From Burkholderiales bacterium JOSHI_001 (GTDB lineage Bacteria > Pseudomonadota > Gammaproteobacteria > Burkholderiales > Burkholderiaceae_C): a DNA stretch of 64,000 nt. The notes under the pieces were generated by a model, which was given only the letters and a program-made list of their open reading frames with translations, searched no databases and was not told the origin of the DNA. The stretch is from contig CM001438.1 of assembly GCA_000244995.1 (NCBI GenBank), positions 860,921-924,920 on the forward strand, written 5' to 3'. This document shows positions 16,611 through 25,912 of this stretch, one piece after another. How positions within the stretch are numbered: the first letter of the stretch is position 1; every line of letters starts with the position of its first letter. A program made the translations under genes and the position numbers.

Positions 16611-18323
16611 TCAAGCGGGCGGGTTGTCTTCGGTGGCGCGGCTCATCTGCGGCGGGGCGGAAACGCCCAGCAGCGCCAGCGCATTGCGCAGCACCTGGCG
16701 CACGGCGGCCAGCAGCGCCAGCCGGGCGCGGGCCAGGGCAGGGTCGTCCACCAGGAAACGCTCGGCGGCATAGTAGCTGTGGAAGGCCGAGGCCAGGTCG
16801 CGCAGGTAGAAGGCCACGTCGTGCGGCGCCAGGTCGCGCGCGGCGTCGGCCAGCATCTCGGGGTAGGCGGCCAGCTTCAGCATCAGCGCGGCTTCGGTGG
16901 GGGCCGCCAGCAGCGACACATCGGCCTGCTGCAGCGCCGCGTCGTCCAGGCCTTGCGCCGCACCCTGGGCCAGCACCGAGCAGATGCGCGCATGCGCGTA
17001 CTGCACGTAGAACACCGGGTTCTCGTCGTTCTGCTTCAGGGCCAGGTCCACGTCGAAGGTGAACTCGGTGTCGGCCTTGCGGCTGATCAGGAAGAAGCGC
17101 ACCGCGTCGCGGCTGGTCCAGTCGATCAGGTCGCGCAGGGTGACGTAGCTGCCGGCGCGCTTGCTGATCTTCACCTCGGCGCCGTCGCGCACCACGCGCA
17201 CCATGGTGTTGAGCACGTAGTCGGGGTAGCCGGCCGGGATGCCCACGCCCGCGGCCTGCAGGCCGGCGCGCACCCGGGCGATGGTGCCGTGGTGGTCGGT
17301 GCCCTGGCAGTTGATGACCTTGGAGAAGCCGCGCTCCCATTTGCTGATGTGGTAGGCCACGTCCGGCACGAAATAGGTGAAGCTGCCGTCGGACTTGCGC
17401 ATCACGCGGTCCTTGTCGTCACCGTAGTCGGTGCTGCGCAACCACAGCGCGCCGTCGCTCTCATAGGTCTTGCCGGCCGCCTGCAGGCGCTGGACCGCGT
17501 CCTCCACCTTGCCGCTGGTGTAGAGGCTGCTCTCCAGGAAATAGCTGTCGAACTGCACGCCGAAGGCCTGCAGGTCCAGGTCCTGCTCGTGTCGCAGGTA
17601 GGCCACCGCGAACTGGCGGATGTTGTCGATGTCGTCCGGGTTGCCGCTGGCGGTGAACTCGCGGTCGTCGGCATGCACCGTCTTCTTCGCCAGGTAGTCG
17701 GCGGCGATGTCGGCGATGTAGTCGCCGTTGTAGGCGCTTTCAGGCCAGCCGGCGTCACCGGGTTTCAGACCGCGGATGCGGGCCTGCGTGCTGGTGGCCA
17801 GGGTGGCGATCTGCACGCCCGCGTCGTTGTAGTAGAACTCGCGGCAGACCTCGAAGCCTTGCGTTTCGAACAGGTGGCACAGGCTGTCGCCCAGGGCGCC
17901 CTGGCGCGCATGGCCCACGTGCAGCGGGCCGGTGGGGTTGGCGGAAACGAACTCCACCATCAGCTTGCGGCCATTGGGCGCGGCGCGGCCGAAGCTTTCG
18001 CCGGCCCCCAGCACTTCCCGCACCACCGCCTGCTTGGCGGCGGCGGCCAGGCGCAGGTTGATGAAGCCGGGGCCGGCGATTTCCAGCGCTGCCACCCACT
18101 GTTTGACGGCCGGCTGCTCGTTCAGCGCCGCCACCAGGGCGGTGGCCAGTTCACGCGGGTTGCGCTTGGTGGCCTTGGCCAGCTGCATGGCGGCGGTGAT
18201 GGCCAGGTCGCCGTGCGAGGCCTGCTTGGGCGATTCGAAGGCGGGCGCCAGCGTGGCGTCCGGAGCCACTTGCGCGATGGCCATGGCCAGGGCGCGCAGC
18301 AGCTCTTCTTTGGCTTGGATCAT
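16611..18323 (-). CDS. argS: Arginyl-tRNA synthetase
   Basis: A 570-residue class I synthetase that charges tRNA-Arg. It has the N-terminal tRNA-binding domain (residues 1-110), the HIGH signature as [13 protein letters not shown], and the usual ArgRS elements [32 protein letters not shown] (KMSK-like) and the C-terminal anticodon-binding helices ending in [25 protein letters not shown]. The length is normal for the family. It is the first gene of the argS-SPOR-dsbA minus-strand set, with 13 bp to the next gene. No anomaly was seen. Confidence 0.97.
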   Translation of the reverse strand: MIQAKEELLRALAMAIAQVAPDATLAPAFESPKQASHGDLAITAAMQLAKATKRNPRELATALVAALNEQPAVKQWVAALEIAGPGFINLRLAAAAKQAVVREVLGAGESFGRAAPNGRKLMVEFVSANPTGPLHVGHARQGALGDSLCHLFETQGFEVCREFYYNDAGVQIATLATSTQARIRGLKPGDAGWPESAYNGDYIADIAADYLAKKTVHADDREFTASGNPDDIDNIRQFAVAYLRHEQDLDLQAFGVQFDSYFLESSLYTSGKVEDAVQRLQAAGKTYESDGALWLRSTDYGDDKDRVMRKSDGSFTYFVPDVAYHISKWERGFSKVINCQGTDHHGTIARVRAGLQAAGVGIPAGYPDYVLNTMVRVVRDGAEVKISKRAGSYVTLRDLIDWTSRDAVRFFLISRKADTEFTFDVDLALKQNDENPVFYVQYAHARICSVLAQGAAQGLDDAALQQADVSLLAAPTEAALMLKLAAYPEMLADAARDLAPHDVAFYLRDLASAFHSYYAAERFLVDDPALARARLALLAAVRQVLRNALALLGVSAPPQMSRATEDNPPA

Positions 18324-18497
18324 CCCGGCATTCTACTTTTCGGGGGTGCGGCGCCCGGGCCGGTGGCGCCGCGACAGGGCACGACATCGTCGGGATTGGC
18401 CGGTGCCTGCCTGCCTGATCGGCCCATCGAGGCCGCCGGTGGCATCGCAACATCGGGGCATGAAGGCATGGTCCCAGCGGCCTCGCCTTGCCACGCC

Positions 18498-19922
18498 ATG
18501 AGCCTTCCCATCGCCCGCACCCAATCCCGACTCGGCAGCGCCAGCGTCCTGCCGGCCACGGGCGCCAGCCTGGGGCCGTCCCTGCCGCTGCCCGAACCGC
18601 CCGAGGCCGACCTGCCCGAGCGCATCGGCAAGTACCGCGTGCTGCAACGCCTGGGCGAAGGCGCCACCAGCGAGGTGTTCCTGGCGCACGACGACTTCGC
18701 CGACCGCGACGTGGCCATCAAGCGGTCCCACCGGCCGCTGCTGGACGATGCGCAGGACCAGCACTACCAGCAGCGCTTTTTCGCCAGCGAAGCCGCGCTG
18801 GTGGGCAAGCTGCAGCACCCCAACGTGGTGCAGATCTTCGATGCCGTGCCCGACCCGGTAGAGCCCTACCTGGTGATGGAGTACGTGCCCGGCGTGACGC
18901 TGCGGCGCTTCTGCCGCCCCGACGCGCTGCTGCCGCTGACGGTGGTGGTGGAAATCGGCTTCAAGTGCGCCATGGCCTTGAACTACGTGTTCCGCCAGGG
19001 CGTGATCCACCGCGACGTGAAGCCGGCCAACATCCTGGCCGTCACCGAGCGCGGCCAGGTGGTGGACGTGAAGCTCACCGACTTCGGCAGCGCGCTGAAC
19101 CTGCTGAGCGACCGCACCCAGATCTTCCGCGTGGGGTCTCTGGCCTACATGTCACCCGAGCAGTTGGACGGCAGCACGCTGGACGCGCGCGCCGACATGT
19201 ACTCGCTGGCGGCCGTGCTGTACCACCTGGTGTCGGGACGCCCGCCCTTCGACAGCACCCAGCAGCCGGTGCTGATGAACCAGATCTACCACGCCACGCC
19301 GCCGCCGCTGACCGGCCTGCGCGACGGCGTGCCCGAGCGCCTGGACGCCATCCTGCAGCGCGCCTTGGCCAAGGACCCGCAGGCGCGCCACGCCAGCTGG
19401 ACCGAGTTCGCCGACCAGTGGTCCTCCCTGGTCACCAGCGGCGAGGTGCCGCGTGGCAGCCTGCGAGACGTGCTGGATTCCGAGCGTTTCAACCTGCTGC
19501 GCGGGCTGGACTTCTTTTCCGGCTTCGGCGACGTGGAACTGTGGGAGGTGGTGCACCGCGCCAAGTGGGCGCGCCACCGTTTCGGCGATGCGCTGTACCG
19601 CAAGGGCGAGACCGGCAACACCTTCCACATCATCGCCAGCGGCAGTGTCGAGGTGTTCCGGGACGGGCAACGCGTGGCCCAGCTGGGCACCGGCACGTCG
19701 GTGGGCGAGATGGCCTACCTGGCGCCCAGCCCCGACCTGGCCACGCACAGCGCCGATGTGGTGATTTCGGACGCGGCCACCACCATCTCCTTCACCCCCG
19801 ACACCCTGGGGCAACTGAGCCCGGGCACCCGGCACCTGTTTGATGCGGCCTTCATCCGCGTGCTGGTGCGCCGGCTGCACGCCGCGCACGAAGCGCTGGC
19901 CCACCCGCGGCGCATTCTGTAG
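18498..19922 (+). CDS. Ser/Thr protein kinase fused to a cyclic-nucleotide-binding-like domain
   Basis: A 474-residue soluble protein. A Hanks-type kinase domain spans 44-310: Gly loop LGEGATSEV (52-60), catalytic lysine K75 (VAIK), HRDVKPANI (171-179), DFGSA (195-199) and a SPE variant of the APE motif (219-221). A cNMP-binding-like domain follows (about 335-460: FFSGFGDVELWEVV ... GNTFHIIASGSVEVFRDGQ ... GEMAYL). The phosphate-binding cassette lacks the usual arginine (THSADV where RxA is expected), so nucleotide binding is doubtful. There is no transmembrane segment. ATG 18498 was chosen, with ATG 18468 possible; neither has a strong Shine-Dalgarno. It is divergent from argS. Substrates are unknown. 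Confidence 0.87.
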   Translation: MSLPIARTQSRLGSASVLPATGASLGPSLPLPEPPEADLPERIGKYRVLQRLGEGATSEVFLAHDDFADRDVAIKRSHRPLLDDAQDQHYQQRFFASEAALVGKLQHPNVVQIFDAVPDPVEPYLVMEYVPGVTLRRFCRPDALLPLTVVVEIGFKCAMALNYVFRQGVIHRDVKPANILAVTERGQVVDVKLTDFGSALNLLSDRTQIFRVGSLAYMSPEQLDGSTLDARADMYSLAAVLYHLVSGRPPFDSTQQPVLMNQIYHATPPPLTGLRDGVPERLDAILQRALAKDPQARHASWTEFADQWSSLVTSGEVPRGSLRDVLDSERFNLLRGLDFFSGFGDVELWEVVHRAKWARHRFGDALYRKGETGNTFHIIASGSVEVFRDGQRVAQLGTGTSVGEMAYLAPSPDLATHSADVVISDAATTISFTPDTLGQLSPGTRHLFDAAFIRVLVRRLHAAHEALAHPRRIL

Positions 19923-19983
19923 CCGCTTGTTGCGCCTGCCGTGGCGCCATGTCCACGCGCGGCACCATCTTTGCGTTGAGCCG

Positions 19984-20012
19984 TTGCCGCGGCGCAGGCC
20001 CTGGTGTCCAAT
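19984..20012 (+). promoter_or_regulatory. Weak candidate sigma-70 promoter upstream of psiF-like gene
   Basis: TTGCCG (19984-19989), a 17-bp spacer and TCCAAT (20007-20012) each match the consensus at 4 of 6 positions. They are followed by a small CCACG/CGTGG inverted repeat and then the 20076 start. Confidence 0.3.
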
Positions 20013-20075
20013 CCCACGCGGCGTGGATACGCCCACAGGGTATTCGTGATTGAACAAAGGAAGGAGTCACCTCTC

Positions 20076-20348
20076 ATGAAGAAGATTTTGACCATCGTGG
20101 CCCTGGCTTGCGCGGCCCTGGCCGTCCAGGCCCAGGACAAGCCCGCCCAGCAGACCAAGATGGGCGAGTGCAACAAGGAAGCCGGCGACAAGAAGGGCGA
20201 TGAGCGCAAGGCGTTCATGAAGACCTGCCTGACCAACAAGAAGAAGACCCAGCAGGACAAGATGAAGACCTGCAACGCCGATGCCGGTGCCAAGAAGCTC
20301 AAGGGCGAAGAGCGCAAGAAGTTCATGAGCGACTGCCTGAAGGGCTGA
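20076..20348 (+). CDS. PsiF-repeat family periplasmic protein
   Basis: A 90-residue secreted protein. A signal peptide (1 to about 20, ending VQAQ) is followed by two PsiF-type repeats. Each has the pattern M..CN.eAg.kk...eRk.FM..CL: KMGECNKEAGDKKGDERKAF and KMKTCNADAGAKKLKGEERK, with paired cysteines in each repeat. In E. coli psiF is induced by phosphate starvation, but its function is not known. A strong aaggaaggag Shine-Dalgarno precedes ATG 20076. The mature protein is very Lys-rich. It is followed by a good intrinsic terminator. Confidence 0.85.
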   Translation: MKKILTIVALACAALAVQAQDKPAQQTKMGECNKEAGDKKGDERKAFMKTCLTNKKKTQQDKMKTCNADAGAKKLKGEERKKFMSDCLKG

Positions 20349-20372
20349 ACCCCACAGGCTTCGCGCCACAAG

Positions 20373-20400
20373 AAAAGCCGGGCACTGCCCGGCTTTTTTC
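20373..20400. terminator. Intrinsic terminator (bidirectional) after psiF-like gene
   Basis: AAAAGCCGGGC (20373-20383), loop ACT and GCCCGGCTTTT (20387-20397), continuing into a T run. On the minus strand the A run becomes a T run, so it can also terminate the convergent LysR gene, which ends at 20417. Confidence 0.9.
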
Positions 20401-20416
20401 ATGCCCGGCGCCCGCC

Positions 20417-21352
20417 TCAGGCGCTGGCCTGCCGCGCAGGGCGCGCCGCGCCCGACCAGTAGGCCGCGTCGCCATAGCTGTGCTTGAGGAAGTCAATCCA
20501 CAGCCGCACCCGCAGCGGCAGGTGCTTGGCATGGGCGAACACGGCATAGATGCCGTTGGGCGGCGCGGCGAAGTCGTCCAGCACCGACACCAGGGTGCCG
20601 GCGGCCACCTCGGCTTCCACCTCCCAGGTGCTGCGCCAGGCCAGGCCCAGGCCGGCAACGCACCAGTCGTGCAGCACCTGGCCGTCGCTGCAGTCCAGCC
20701 GGCCGGTGGGACGCAGGTGCTGCACCTGGCCTTCCACCATGAAGGCCCAGCCGCGCGACTGGCTGGCGTCCGAACTCAGGCTGAGGCATTGGTGCCTGGC
20801 CAAATCGGTGGGATGGGCCGGCGTGCCGGCGTGCTGCAGGTAGGCCGGCGCGGCCACGCACATGCGGCGGTTGTCGGCCAGTCGCACGCCCACCAGCGTG
20901 GAGTCGGGCAGGTCGCCCACCCGCACCGCGCAGTCGTAGCTTTCGTTGACGATGTCCACCACCCGGTCGCTGAGGTTCAGCGACAGGCTCACCTCGGGGT
21001 GCTGGGCCAGGAATCCCGGCACCAGCGGGGCCACGTGGCGGCGTCCGAAACCGGCCGGAGCGGTGATACGTAAGTGACCACTGGCTTTGACGCCACCTTC
21101 TGAAACGCTGGCTTCAGCGTTCGCCAGGTCGGCCAGCAGGCGCTGGCAGTCTTCCAGGAAGGCGCTGCCTTCGTGGGTGAGCGAAATGCGGCGCGTGGTG
21201 CGCAGCAACAACTTCACACCCAGGCGCTGCTCCAGCGCGTCGATGCGCCGCCCCACCACCGCCGGGGCCAAGCCATCGGCCAGCGCCGCCGCCGTGAGGC
21301 TGCCCTTGGTGGCCACCGCAACAAACGATTCAATCTGCTTTAGGCGGTCCAT
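20417..21352 (-). CDS. LysR-family transcriptional regulator
   Basis: A 311-residue protein. It has an N-terminal winged helix-turn-helix (residues 1-60: MDRLKQIESFVAVATKGSLT, AVVGRRIDALEQRLGVKLL) and a LysR substrate-binding domain (about 90-300) with the GHLRITAPAGFGRRHVAP start typical of the family's CrgA/DmlR-like branch. It acts as a dimer or tetramer in the cytoplasm. It is transcribed divergently from the dehalogenase/malate-synthase genes across 140 bp, so these are its likeliest targets. The inducer is unknown. The position of its own promoter in the AT-richer intergenic stretch was not resolved. Confidence 0.92.
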   Translation of the reverse strand: MDRLKQIESFVAVATKGSLTAAALADGLAPAVVGRRIDALEQRLGVKLLLRTTRRISLTHEGSAFLEDCQRLLADLANAEASVSEGGVKASGHLRITAPAGFGRRHVAPLVPGFLAQHPEVSLSLNLSDRVVDIVNESYDCAVRVGDLPDSTLVGVRLADNRRMCVAAPAYLQHAGTPAHPTDLARHQCLSLSSDASQSRGWAFMVEGQVQHLRPTGRLDCSDGQVLHDWCVAGLGLAWRSTWEVEAEVAAGTLVSVLDDFAAPPNGIYAVFAHAKHLPLRVRLWIDFLKHSYGDAAYWSGAARPARQASA

Positions 21353-21412
21353 ACCTGCAGATTAGTGACGATTCGGTGATTAATCAAGGCCGATGCCGCG
21401 TTGCAGCAACAT

Positions 21413-21441
21413 TTGATTGATGACATTCTTGCAAAGATAAA
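21413..21441 (+). promoter_or_regulatory. Candidate sigma-70 promoter for the dehalogenase gene
   Basis: TTGATT (21413-21418), a 17-bp spacer and GATAAA (21436-21441) lie in a locally AT-rich stretch between the divergent LysR gene and the 21493 start. ATTA-rich dyads just upstream (21361-21385) could be the LysR box. Confidence 0.5.
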
Positions 21442-21492
21442 TGCATTCTCGGGCCATCAATCCTTGTTCTGGTCTCGAATAAAGTGCCGCCC

Positions 21493-22170
21493 ATGGACCT
21501 TCGCCCCGAAGCGGTGCTGTTTGATGCCTACGGCACGCTGTTCGACGTGCACAGCGTGGCGCTGCTGGCCGAGCAGCTGTTTCCCGGCCAGGGCCAGGCC
21601 ATTTCAACCCTGTGGCGTGACAAGCAGATTGAATACACCCGCCTGGCGTCGATGAGCGGTCGCTACCGCCCCTTCTGGGACCTGACCCGCGCCGGCCTGC
21701 GTTTTGCCGCGCTGCGCCTGGGGCAGACGCTCACCCGCGAGGCCGAAGACCGGCTGATGAACCAGTACCGGCACCTGTCGGCCTTCCCGGAAAACCGCGA
21801 GGTGCTGCAGGGCCTGAAAGCGCGCGGCGTGCGCGCCGGCATCCTGAGCAACGGCGACCCCGAGATGCTGGCCGTGGCCATCAAGAGCGCAGGCTTCACC
21901 GACCTGGTGGACCCGGTGCTCAGCGCCCACAGCGTGCAGCGCTTCAAGACCGACGCGGCGGTGTATGCCCTGGGACCGCAGGCCCTGGGCCTGCCGGCAC
22001 GCAAGATCCTTTTCGTGTCCAGCAACGGCTGGGACGCCATCGGCGCCACCTGGTACGGCTTCACCACGCTGTGGGTGAACCGCGCCGGGCTGCCGCTGGA
22101 CCCGCTGGACACCGAACCCAGCCGCACCGCGCGCAGCCTGCGCGAGGTGCTGGACTTCTTTCCCGCCTGA
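21493..22170 (+). CDS. Haloacid dehalogenase, type II (HAD superfamily)
   Basis: A 225-residue HAD hydrolase. The motif I nucleophile is in [14 protein letters not shown], motif II Ser/Asn in [10 protein letters not shown], the motif III lysine in [15 protein letters not shown], and motif IV in [12 protein letters not shown]. The last two match type II L-2-haloacid dehalogenases, which hydrolyse 2-haloalkanoates to D-2-hydroxy acids through an aspartyl ester. The sequence [15 protein letters not shown] is also characteristic of that group. The true substrate may differ. It starts at ATG 21493; a GTG at 21484 is also in frame. It is 38 bp before malate synthase, which could process glyoxylate arising from haloacetate-derived glycolate. 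It is divergent from a LysR gene. Confidence 0.88.
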   Translation: MDLRPEAVLFDAYGTLFDVHSVALLAEQLFPGQGQAISTLWRDKQIEYTRLASMSGRYRPFWDLTRAGLRFAALRLGQTLTREAEDRLMNQYRHLSAFPENREVLQGLKARGVRAGILSNGDPEMLAVAIKSAGFTDLVDPVLSAHSVQRFKTDAAVYALGPQALGLPARKILFVSSNGWDAIGATWYGFTTLWVNRAGLPLDPLDTEPSRTARSLREVLDFFPA

Positions 22171-22208
22171 GCATTCTTTCTCTCCAACCCACTGAACAAG
22201 GCCAAGCC

Positions 22209-24401
22209 ATGTCCGATCGCACCCCCGTCCACGGCCTGCAGGTCGCCACCCAGCTGAAGAACTTTGTCGATGCCCAGGTGCTGCCCGGCACCGGCGTGGG
22301 CGCAGACGCCTTCTGGTCCGGCTTCGACGCCATCGTGCGCGACCTGGCGCCCAAGAACATCGCCCTGCTGGCCGAACGCGACCGGCTGCAAAGCGAGATC
22401 GACGCCTGGCACAAGGCCAACCCGGGCCCGATCAAGAAGATGGGCAAGTACAAGAAGTTCCTGCAGGACATCGGCTACCTGGTGCCGGTGCCGGCCAAGG
22501 TGAAGGTCACCACCAGGAACGTGGACGCTGAACTGGCCCTGCAGGCCGGCCCGCAGCTGGTGGTGCCGATCACCAACGCGCGCTATGCGCTGAACGCGGC
22601 CAACGCGCGCTGGGGCAGCCTGTACGACGCGCTGTACGGCACCGATGTGCTGCCCGAAACCGACGGCGCCGACAAGGGCAAGGGCTACAACCCGGTGCGC
22701 GGCGCCAAGGTGATCGAGTACGCGCGCCACGTGCTGGACCGCACAGCGCCCTTGAAGAAGGGGTCGCACATCGATTCGGCCAGCTACACGGTGGACGCCG
22801 GCAAGCTGGTGGTGACGCTGAAGAATGGCACGGTCACCGGCCTTGCCAAGCCGGCGCAGTTCGTGGGTTTCCAGGGCGAGACCTCGGCGCCTTCGTCCAT
22901 CCTGCTGGTGCACAACGGCCTGCACCTGGACATCCGCATCGACCGCAGCACGCCCATTGGCGGCGCGGACGCCGCCGGCGTGTGCGACCTGGTGCTGGAA
23001 GCCGCGCTGTCCACCATCCTGGACCTGGAAGACTCGGTGGCCGTGGTGGACGCCGACGACAAGGTGCAGGCCTATGGCAACTGGCTGGGCATCACCAAGG
23101 GCACGCTCACCGAAGAAGTGGCCAAGGGCGGCAGCAGCTTCACCCGCGGCCTGAACCCCGACCGCCAATACACCGGCGCCAACGGCGAAGACGTGGTGCT
23201 GCACGGCCGCAGCCTGCTGTTCCTGCGCAACGTGGGCCACTTGATGACCAACCCGGCCATCCTGTGGGGCGAAGACGGCAAGGAAATTCCCGAAGGCATC
23301 ATGGACGCGGTGATCACCACCGCGATTGCGATGCACGACTTGAAGGGCAACACCACGGCCGGCGTCCGCAATTCGCGCCACGGATCGCTCTACATCGTGA
23401 AGCCCAAGATGCACGGCCCGGCCGAAGTGGCCTTTGCGGCCGAGTTGTTCGCCCGCGTGGAAAAGCTGCTGGGCCTGCCCGACAGCACCGTGAAGCTGGG
23501 CATCATGGACGAAGAGCGCCGCACCAGCGTGAACCTGAAGGCCTGCATCGCGGCCGCGGCCAGCCGTGTGGCCTTCATCAACACCGGCTTCCTGGACCGC
23601 ACCGGCGACGAGATGCACACCGCCATGCACGCCGGCCCCATGATCCGCAAGGGCGACATGAAACAAAGCGCCTGGATCCAGGCCTACGAGCGCAGCAACG
23701 TGCTGGTGGGCCTGCAGTGCGGCCTACGTGGCAAGGCGCAGATCGGCAAGGGCATGTGGGCCATGCCCGACCTGATGGGCGCCATGCTCAAGCAGAAAAT
23801 CGTTCACCCGCAGGCCGGCGCCAACACCGCCTGGGTGCCCAGCCCCACCGCGGCCACCCTGCACGCCATGCACTACCACCAGGTGGACGTGTTTGCGGTG
23901 CAAAAGCAGATGGAAAAGATCGACGCCGCGGCCGAGGCCGATTCACTGCTGGACAAGCTGCTCACCATCCCCGTGGCCGCCAAGCCGACCTGGAAGCCCG
24001 AAGACATCCAGCAGGAACTGGACAACAACGTCCAGGGCATCCTGGGCTACGTGGTGCGCTGGGTTGACCAGGGCGTGGGCTGCTCCAAGGTGCCCGACAT
24101 CCACAACGTGGGCCTGATGGAAGACCGCGCCACGCTGCGCATTTCCAGCCAGCACATCTGCAACTGGCTGCTGCATGGCATCGTCACGTCCAAGCAGGTG
24201 CGCGCCACCTTCAAGCGCATGGCCAAGGTGGTGGACAAGCAGAATGCGGGCGACCCCGCCTACAAGAGCCTGGCCGCCAACCCCGACGGTGCCGCCATGC
24301 AGGCCGCGCAGGACCTGGTGTTCAAAGGCAAGGAACAGCCCAGCGGCTACACCGAGCCGCTGCTGCACGGCTGGCGGCTGAAGGTGAAGGCCGCCGCGTG
24401 A
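22209..24401 (+). CDS. glcB: Malate synthase G
   Basis: A 730-residue enzyme of the large, monomeric G isoform. It condenses glyoxylate with acetyl-CoA to give malate in the glyoxylate/glycolate pathway. Family features: the N-terminal [18 protein letters not shown], the inserted beta domain, active-site region [34 protein letters not shown], the [19 protein letters not shown] segment, [16 protein letters not shown], and the C-terminal NWLLHGI with [11 protein letters not shown] 22209 follows a short leader after the dehalogenase gene. An intrinsic terminator lies 55 bp after its stop, so the dehalogenase-glcB pair is probably one unit. Confidence 0.96.
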   Translation: MSDRTPVHGLQVATQLKNFVDAQVLPGTGVGADAFWSGFDAIVRDLAPKNIALLAERDRLQSEIDAWHKANPGPIKKMGKYKKFLQDIGYLVPVPAKVKVTTRNVDAELALQAGPQLVVPITNARYALNAANARWGSLYDALYGTDVLPETDGADKGKGYNPVRGAKVIEYARHVLDRTAPLKKGSHIDSASYTVDAGKLVVTLKNGTVTGLAKPAQFVGFQGETSAPSSILLVHNGLHLDIRIDRSTPIGGADAAGVCDLVLEAALSTILDLEDSVAVVDADDKVQAYGNWLGITKGTLTEEVAKGGSSFTRGLNPDRQYTGANGEDVVLHGRSLLFLRNVGHLMTNPAILWGEDGKEIPEGIMDAVITTAIAMHDLKGNTTAGVRNSRHGSLYIVKPKMHGPAEVAFAAELFARVEKLLGLPDSTVKLGIMDEERRTSVNLKACIAAAASRVAFINTGFLDRTGDEMHTAMHAGPMIRKGDMKQSAWIQAYERSNVLVGLQCGLRGKAQIGKGMWAMPDLMGAMLKQKIVHPQAGANTAWVPSPTAATLHAMHYHQVDVFAVQKQMEKIDAAAEADSLLDKLLTIPVAAKPTWKPEDIQQELDNNVQGILGYVVRWVDQGVGCSKVPDIHNVGLMEDRATLRISSQHICNWLLHGIVTSKQVRATFKRMAKVVDKQNAGDPAYKSLAANPDGAAMQAAQDLVFKGKEQPSGYTEPLLHGWRLKVKAAA

Positions 24402-24455
24402 TCACCCCCTGAAGCGCGCCGGGCGCTCAAGCCCGGCGGTCGCGCTCCGATAAAG

Positions 24456-24493
24456 AAGGCGCACTGTCCCAACCGGGGTGGTGCGCCTTTTTT
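24456..24493 (+). terminator. Intrinsic terminator after malate synthase G
   Basis: AAGGCGCAC (24456-24464) pairs with GTGCGCCTT (24481-24489), then a run of six T. The loop is about 16 nt with some internal pairing. It lies 55 bp after the glcB stop. Confidence 0.8.
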
Positions 24494-24523
24494 CAATGGA
24501 CTCGAATGCCAGGAGCGAACAGC

Positions 24524-24877
24524 ATGGACCTCAACGCCGCCACCCAAGCCCATTCGGAGTGGAAGATCAAGCTGCGCATGGCGATCGCCAAGAAGGAAAC
24601 GCTGGACGCGGCCACCATCGCCAAGGACAACTGCTGCGCCCTGGGCAAGTGGCTGCATGGCGACGCCAAGCAGCATTTCGCCAACTACAAGGCCTATGGC
24701 GACTGTCTCACCCGCCACGCCACCTTCCACCGCGAAGCCGGAGCCGTGGCCCACGCCATCAACAGCGGCGACTACGCCAAGGCCAGCACCATGCTGGACG
24801 GTGGCACGCCCTACGCGGCCGCATCCAATGCGGTGGCCGGGGCCATCCTGGCGCTGAAGAAGGAAGTGGCCCTGTGA
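24524..24877 (+). CDS. CZB (chemoreceptor zinc-binding) domain protein
   Basis: A 117-residue stand-alone CZB domain. The family's zinc ligands are visible as His in AAxxAHSEWKIKL, Cys in DNCCALGKWLHG (the x-C-xLGxW-h-G signature) and His in RHATFHREAGAVAH. In chemoreceptors and diguanylate cyclases this domain senses zinc or oxidants such as hypochlorous acid. As a separate small protein its partner is unknown; it could modulate chemotaxis proteins in trans. ATG 24524 has aggagcg 8 nt upstream. The gene starts directly after the glcB terminator, so its promoter must be within or just after that hairpin. Confidence 0.85.
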   Translation: MDLNAATQAHSEWKIKLRMAIAKKETLDAATIAKDNCCALGKWLHGDAKQHFANYKAYGDCLTRHATFHREAGAVAHAINSGDYAKASTMLDGGTPYAAASNAVAGAILALKKEVAL

Positions 24878-24920
24878 GGCCAGGCCCGGACCGGGCCGCG
24901 TCCAGTCCGGTACGGCGTGT

Positions 24921-25301
24921 TCACATCGGCGTGGGCGTGCCCGCCATGCGGTCGTACTTCAGGAAGTACTTGCGGGCGAAGGCCACCAGTTGGTTGTCGC
25001 TGGGCTGGTCCACGGTTTCATAGCCCACGATCTGTGGCCCCACCGCCGGGCGGTGCTTTTCGATGTAGTGCTTGAAGTCAGCCTGCGCGGTGCGCGAGCC
25101 GGTCACCAGCACCTCCTGGATGCCCGCCAGCGCGTCGCACACCTGGGCGAAGAACTCGTGCTCGGTGCGCACCGTGCTGCCATGCTGGCGCGTGTGGTGG
25201 CTGTGCGCCTTGATCTTGCTGGCCTGCACATGTTCAGCATCGAATTGCAGCAACTGGGCGCTGTGGTGGTCGATCCAGAGCACGGCATGGAAGAACGTCA
25301 T
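24921..25301 (-). CDS. Small eRF1-domain-like protein, possibly ribosome-associated
   Basis: A 126-residue protein (MTFFHAVLWIDHHSAQLLQF ...). Proteins with this layout (AVxWIDHxxA at the start, ILVxGxxxAKxxFxxYIxxH in the middle, GxETVDxPxDxQLVAxARxYF near the end) are common in Burkholderiales and are usually labelled translational machinery or host-attachment-like proteins, because they resemble the C-terminal domain of eukaryotic release factor 1. The actual role is not established. It lies downstream of a DksA-like gene on the same strand, with a hairpin between them (25318-25337). A ggagg Shine-Dalgarno precedes the start. Both may belong to a stress response. Confidence 0.7.
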   Translation of the reverse strand: MTFFHAVLWIDHHSAQLLQFDAEHVQASKIKAHSHHTRQHGSTVRTEHEFFAQVCDALAGIQEVLVTGSRTAQADFKHYIEKHRPAVGPQIVGYETVDQPSDNQLVAFARKYFLKYDRMAGTPTPM

Positions 25302-25317
25302 GGCAAAGCCTCCTTGG

Positions 25318-25337
25318 GCGGCGCCGCGTGGCGCCGC
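25318..25337 (-). terminator. Hairpin between DksA-like and eRF1-like genes
   Basis: GCGGCGCC (25318-25325), loop GCGT and GGCGCCGC (25330-25337) form a perfect 8-bp stem in the 61-bp gap between two same-strand genes. There is no T run, so it may be an mRNA stabiliser or a weak attenuator. Confidence 0.35.
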
Positions 25338-25362
25338 GGGTGATGAATGGGGGGGTGTGGTT

Positions 25363-25740
25363 TCAGTGCGCCGTGCTGCGCTCGTGCACGGTTTCGCAGG
25401 CCACGCAGCGCTGGGCGTGCGGCTCCACCTGCAGGCGTTCAAAGGGAATCTCGGTGCCGCAGCCGCTGCACAGGCCGTATTCCTCGGCGCGAAGGCGCTG
25501 CAAGGCGCGGCTGACTTCGCCCAGTTCCACGATTTCCCGGTCCGACAGGGCCATGTCCAGTTCCCGGTCGGCTTCGCGCTGTGGGGCGTCGTCACCGTCC
25601 TGAAGCAACACCTCGCGCGCGTGTTCGGCGCGGCTGGTGCCGCCGTTGTGGGCGGCCAGGCGCCGGTCCAGTTCGCCCTGGCGCAGGCGCAGCGCACCTT
25701 CCAATTGGGCCCGCTGGCTGGCGGTGAGGTGGTGTGTCAT
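25363..25740 (-). CDS. DksA/TraR-family C4 zinc-finger protein
   Basis: A 125-residue protein with an N-terminal coiled-coil-like helical hairpin (residues 1-85) and a C-terminal zinc finger with C91, C94, C112 and C115 (CSGCGTEIPFERL and RCVACETVHE). The family binds the RNA polymerase secondary channel; DksA itself mediates the ppGpp response. The acidic coiled-coil tip typical of true DksA (DxxDxA) is not obvious, with only LLQDGDDAPQREADRE present. It is therefore more likely one of the shorter paralogues than the housekeeping DksA. An aaggag Shine-Dalgarno lies just before the start. Confidence 0.85.
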   Translation of the reverse strand: MTHHLTASQRAQLEGALRLRQGELDRRLAAHNGGTSRAEHAREVLLQDGDDAPQREADRELDMALSDREIVELGEVSRALQRLRAEEYGLCSGCGTEIPFERLQVEPHAQRCVACETVHERSTAH

Positions 25741-25912
25741 CGGGGTCTCCTTCTTTGCTCTTGCTCGGTGTCATGCTGCACCCCTGGGGCAGGCGGCAGC
25801 TTGACGATGGTCAGGGCGCTGGCTTCGCGGTCTTGATGCCCGTCATACCCACCGGGGTCTGCGGGCGCTGGCTGCCTACAATCCCGCACCGTTTCGCCAC
25901 ACACCACCGACG

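Noticed and set aside
16569-18497. In-frame upstream extension of the Ser/Thr kinase frame over argS
   Set aside because: It runs antisense through argS, a well-conserved gene, and the kinase has a suitable start at 18498.
25741-25912. A possible short gene between the DksA-like and flavoprotein genes
   Set aside because: The only open frame (about 60 codons) has no ribosome binding site and no recognisable sequence; the 172 bp more likely hold the divergent promoters.
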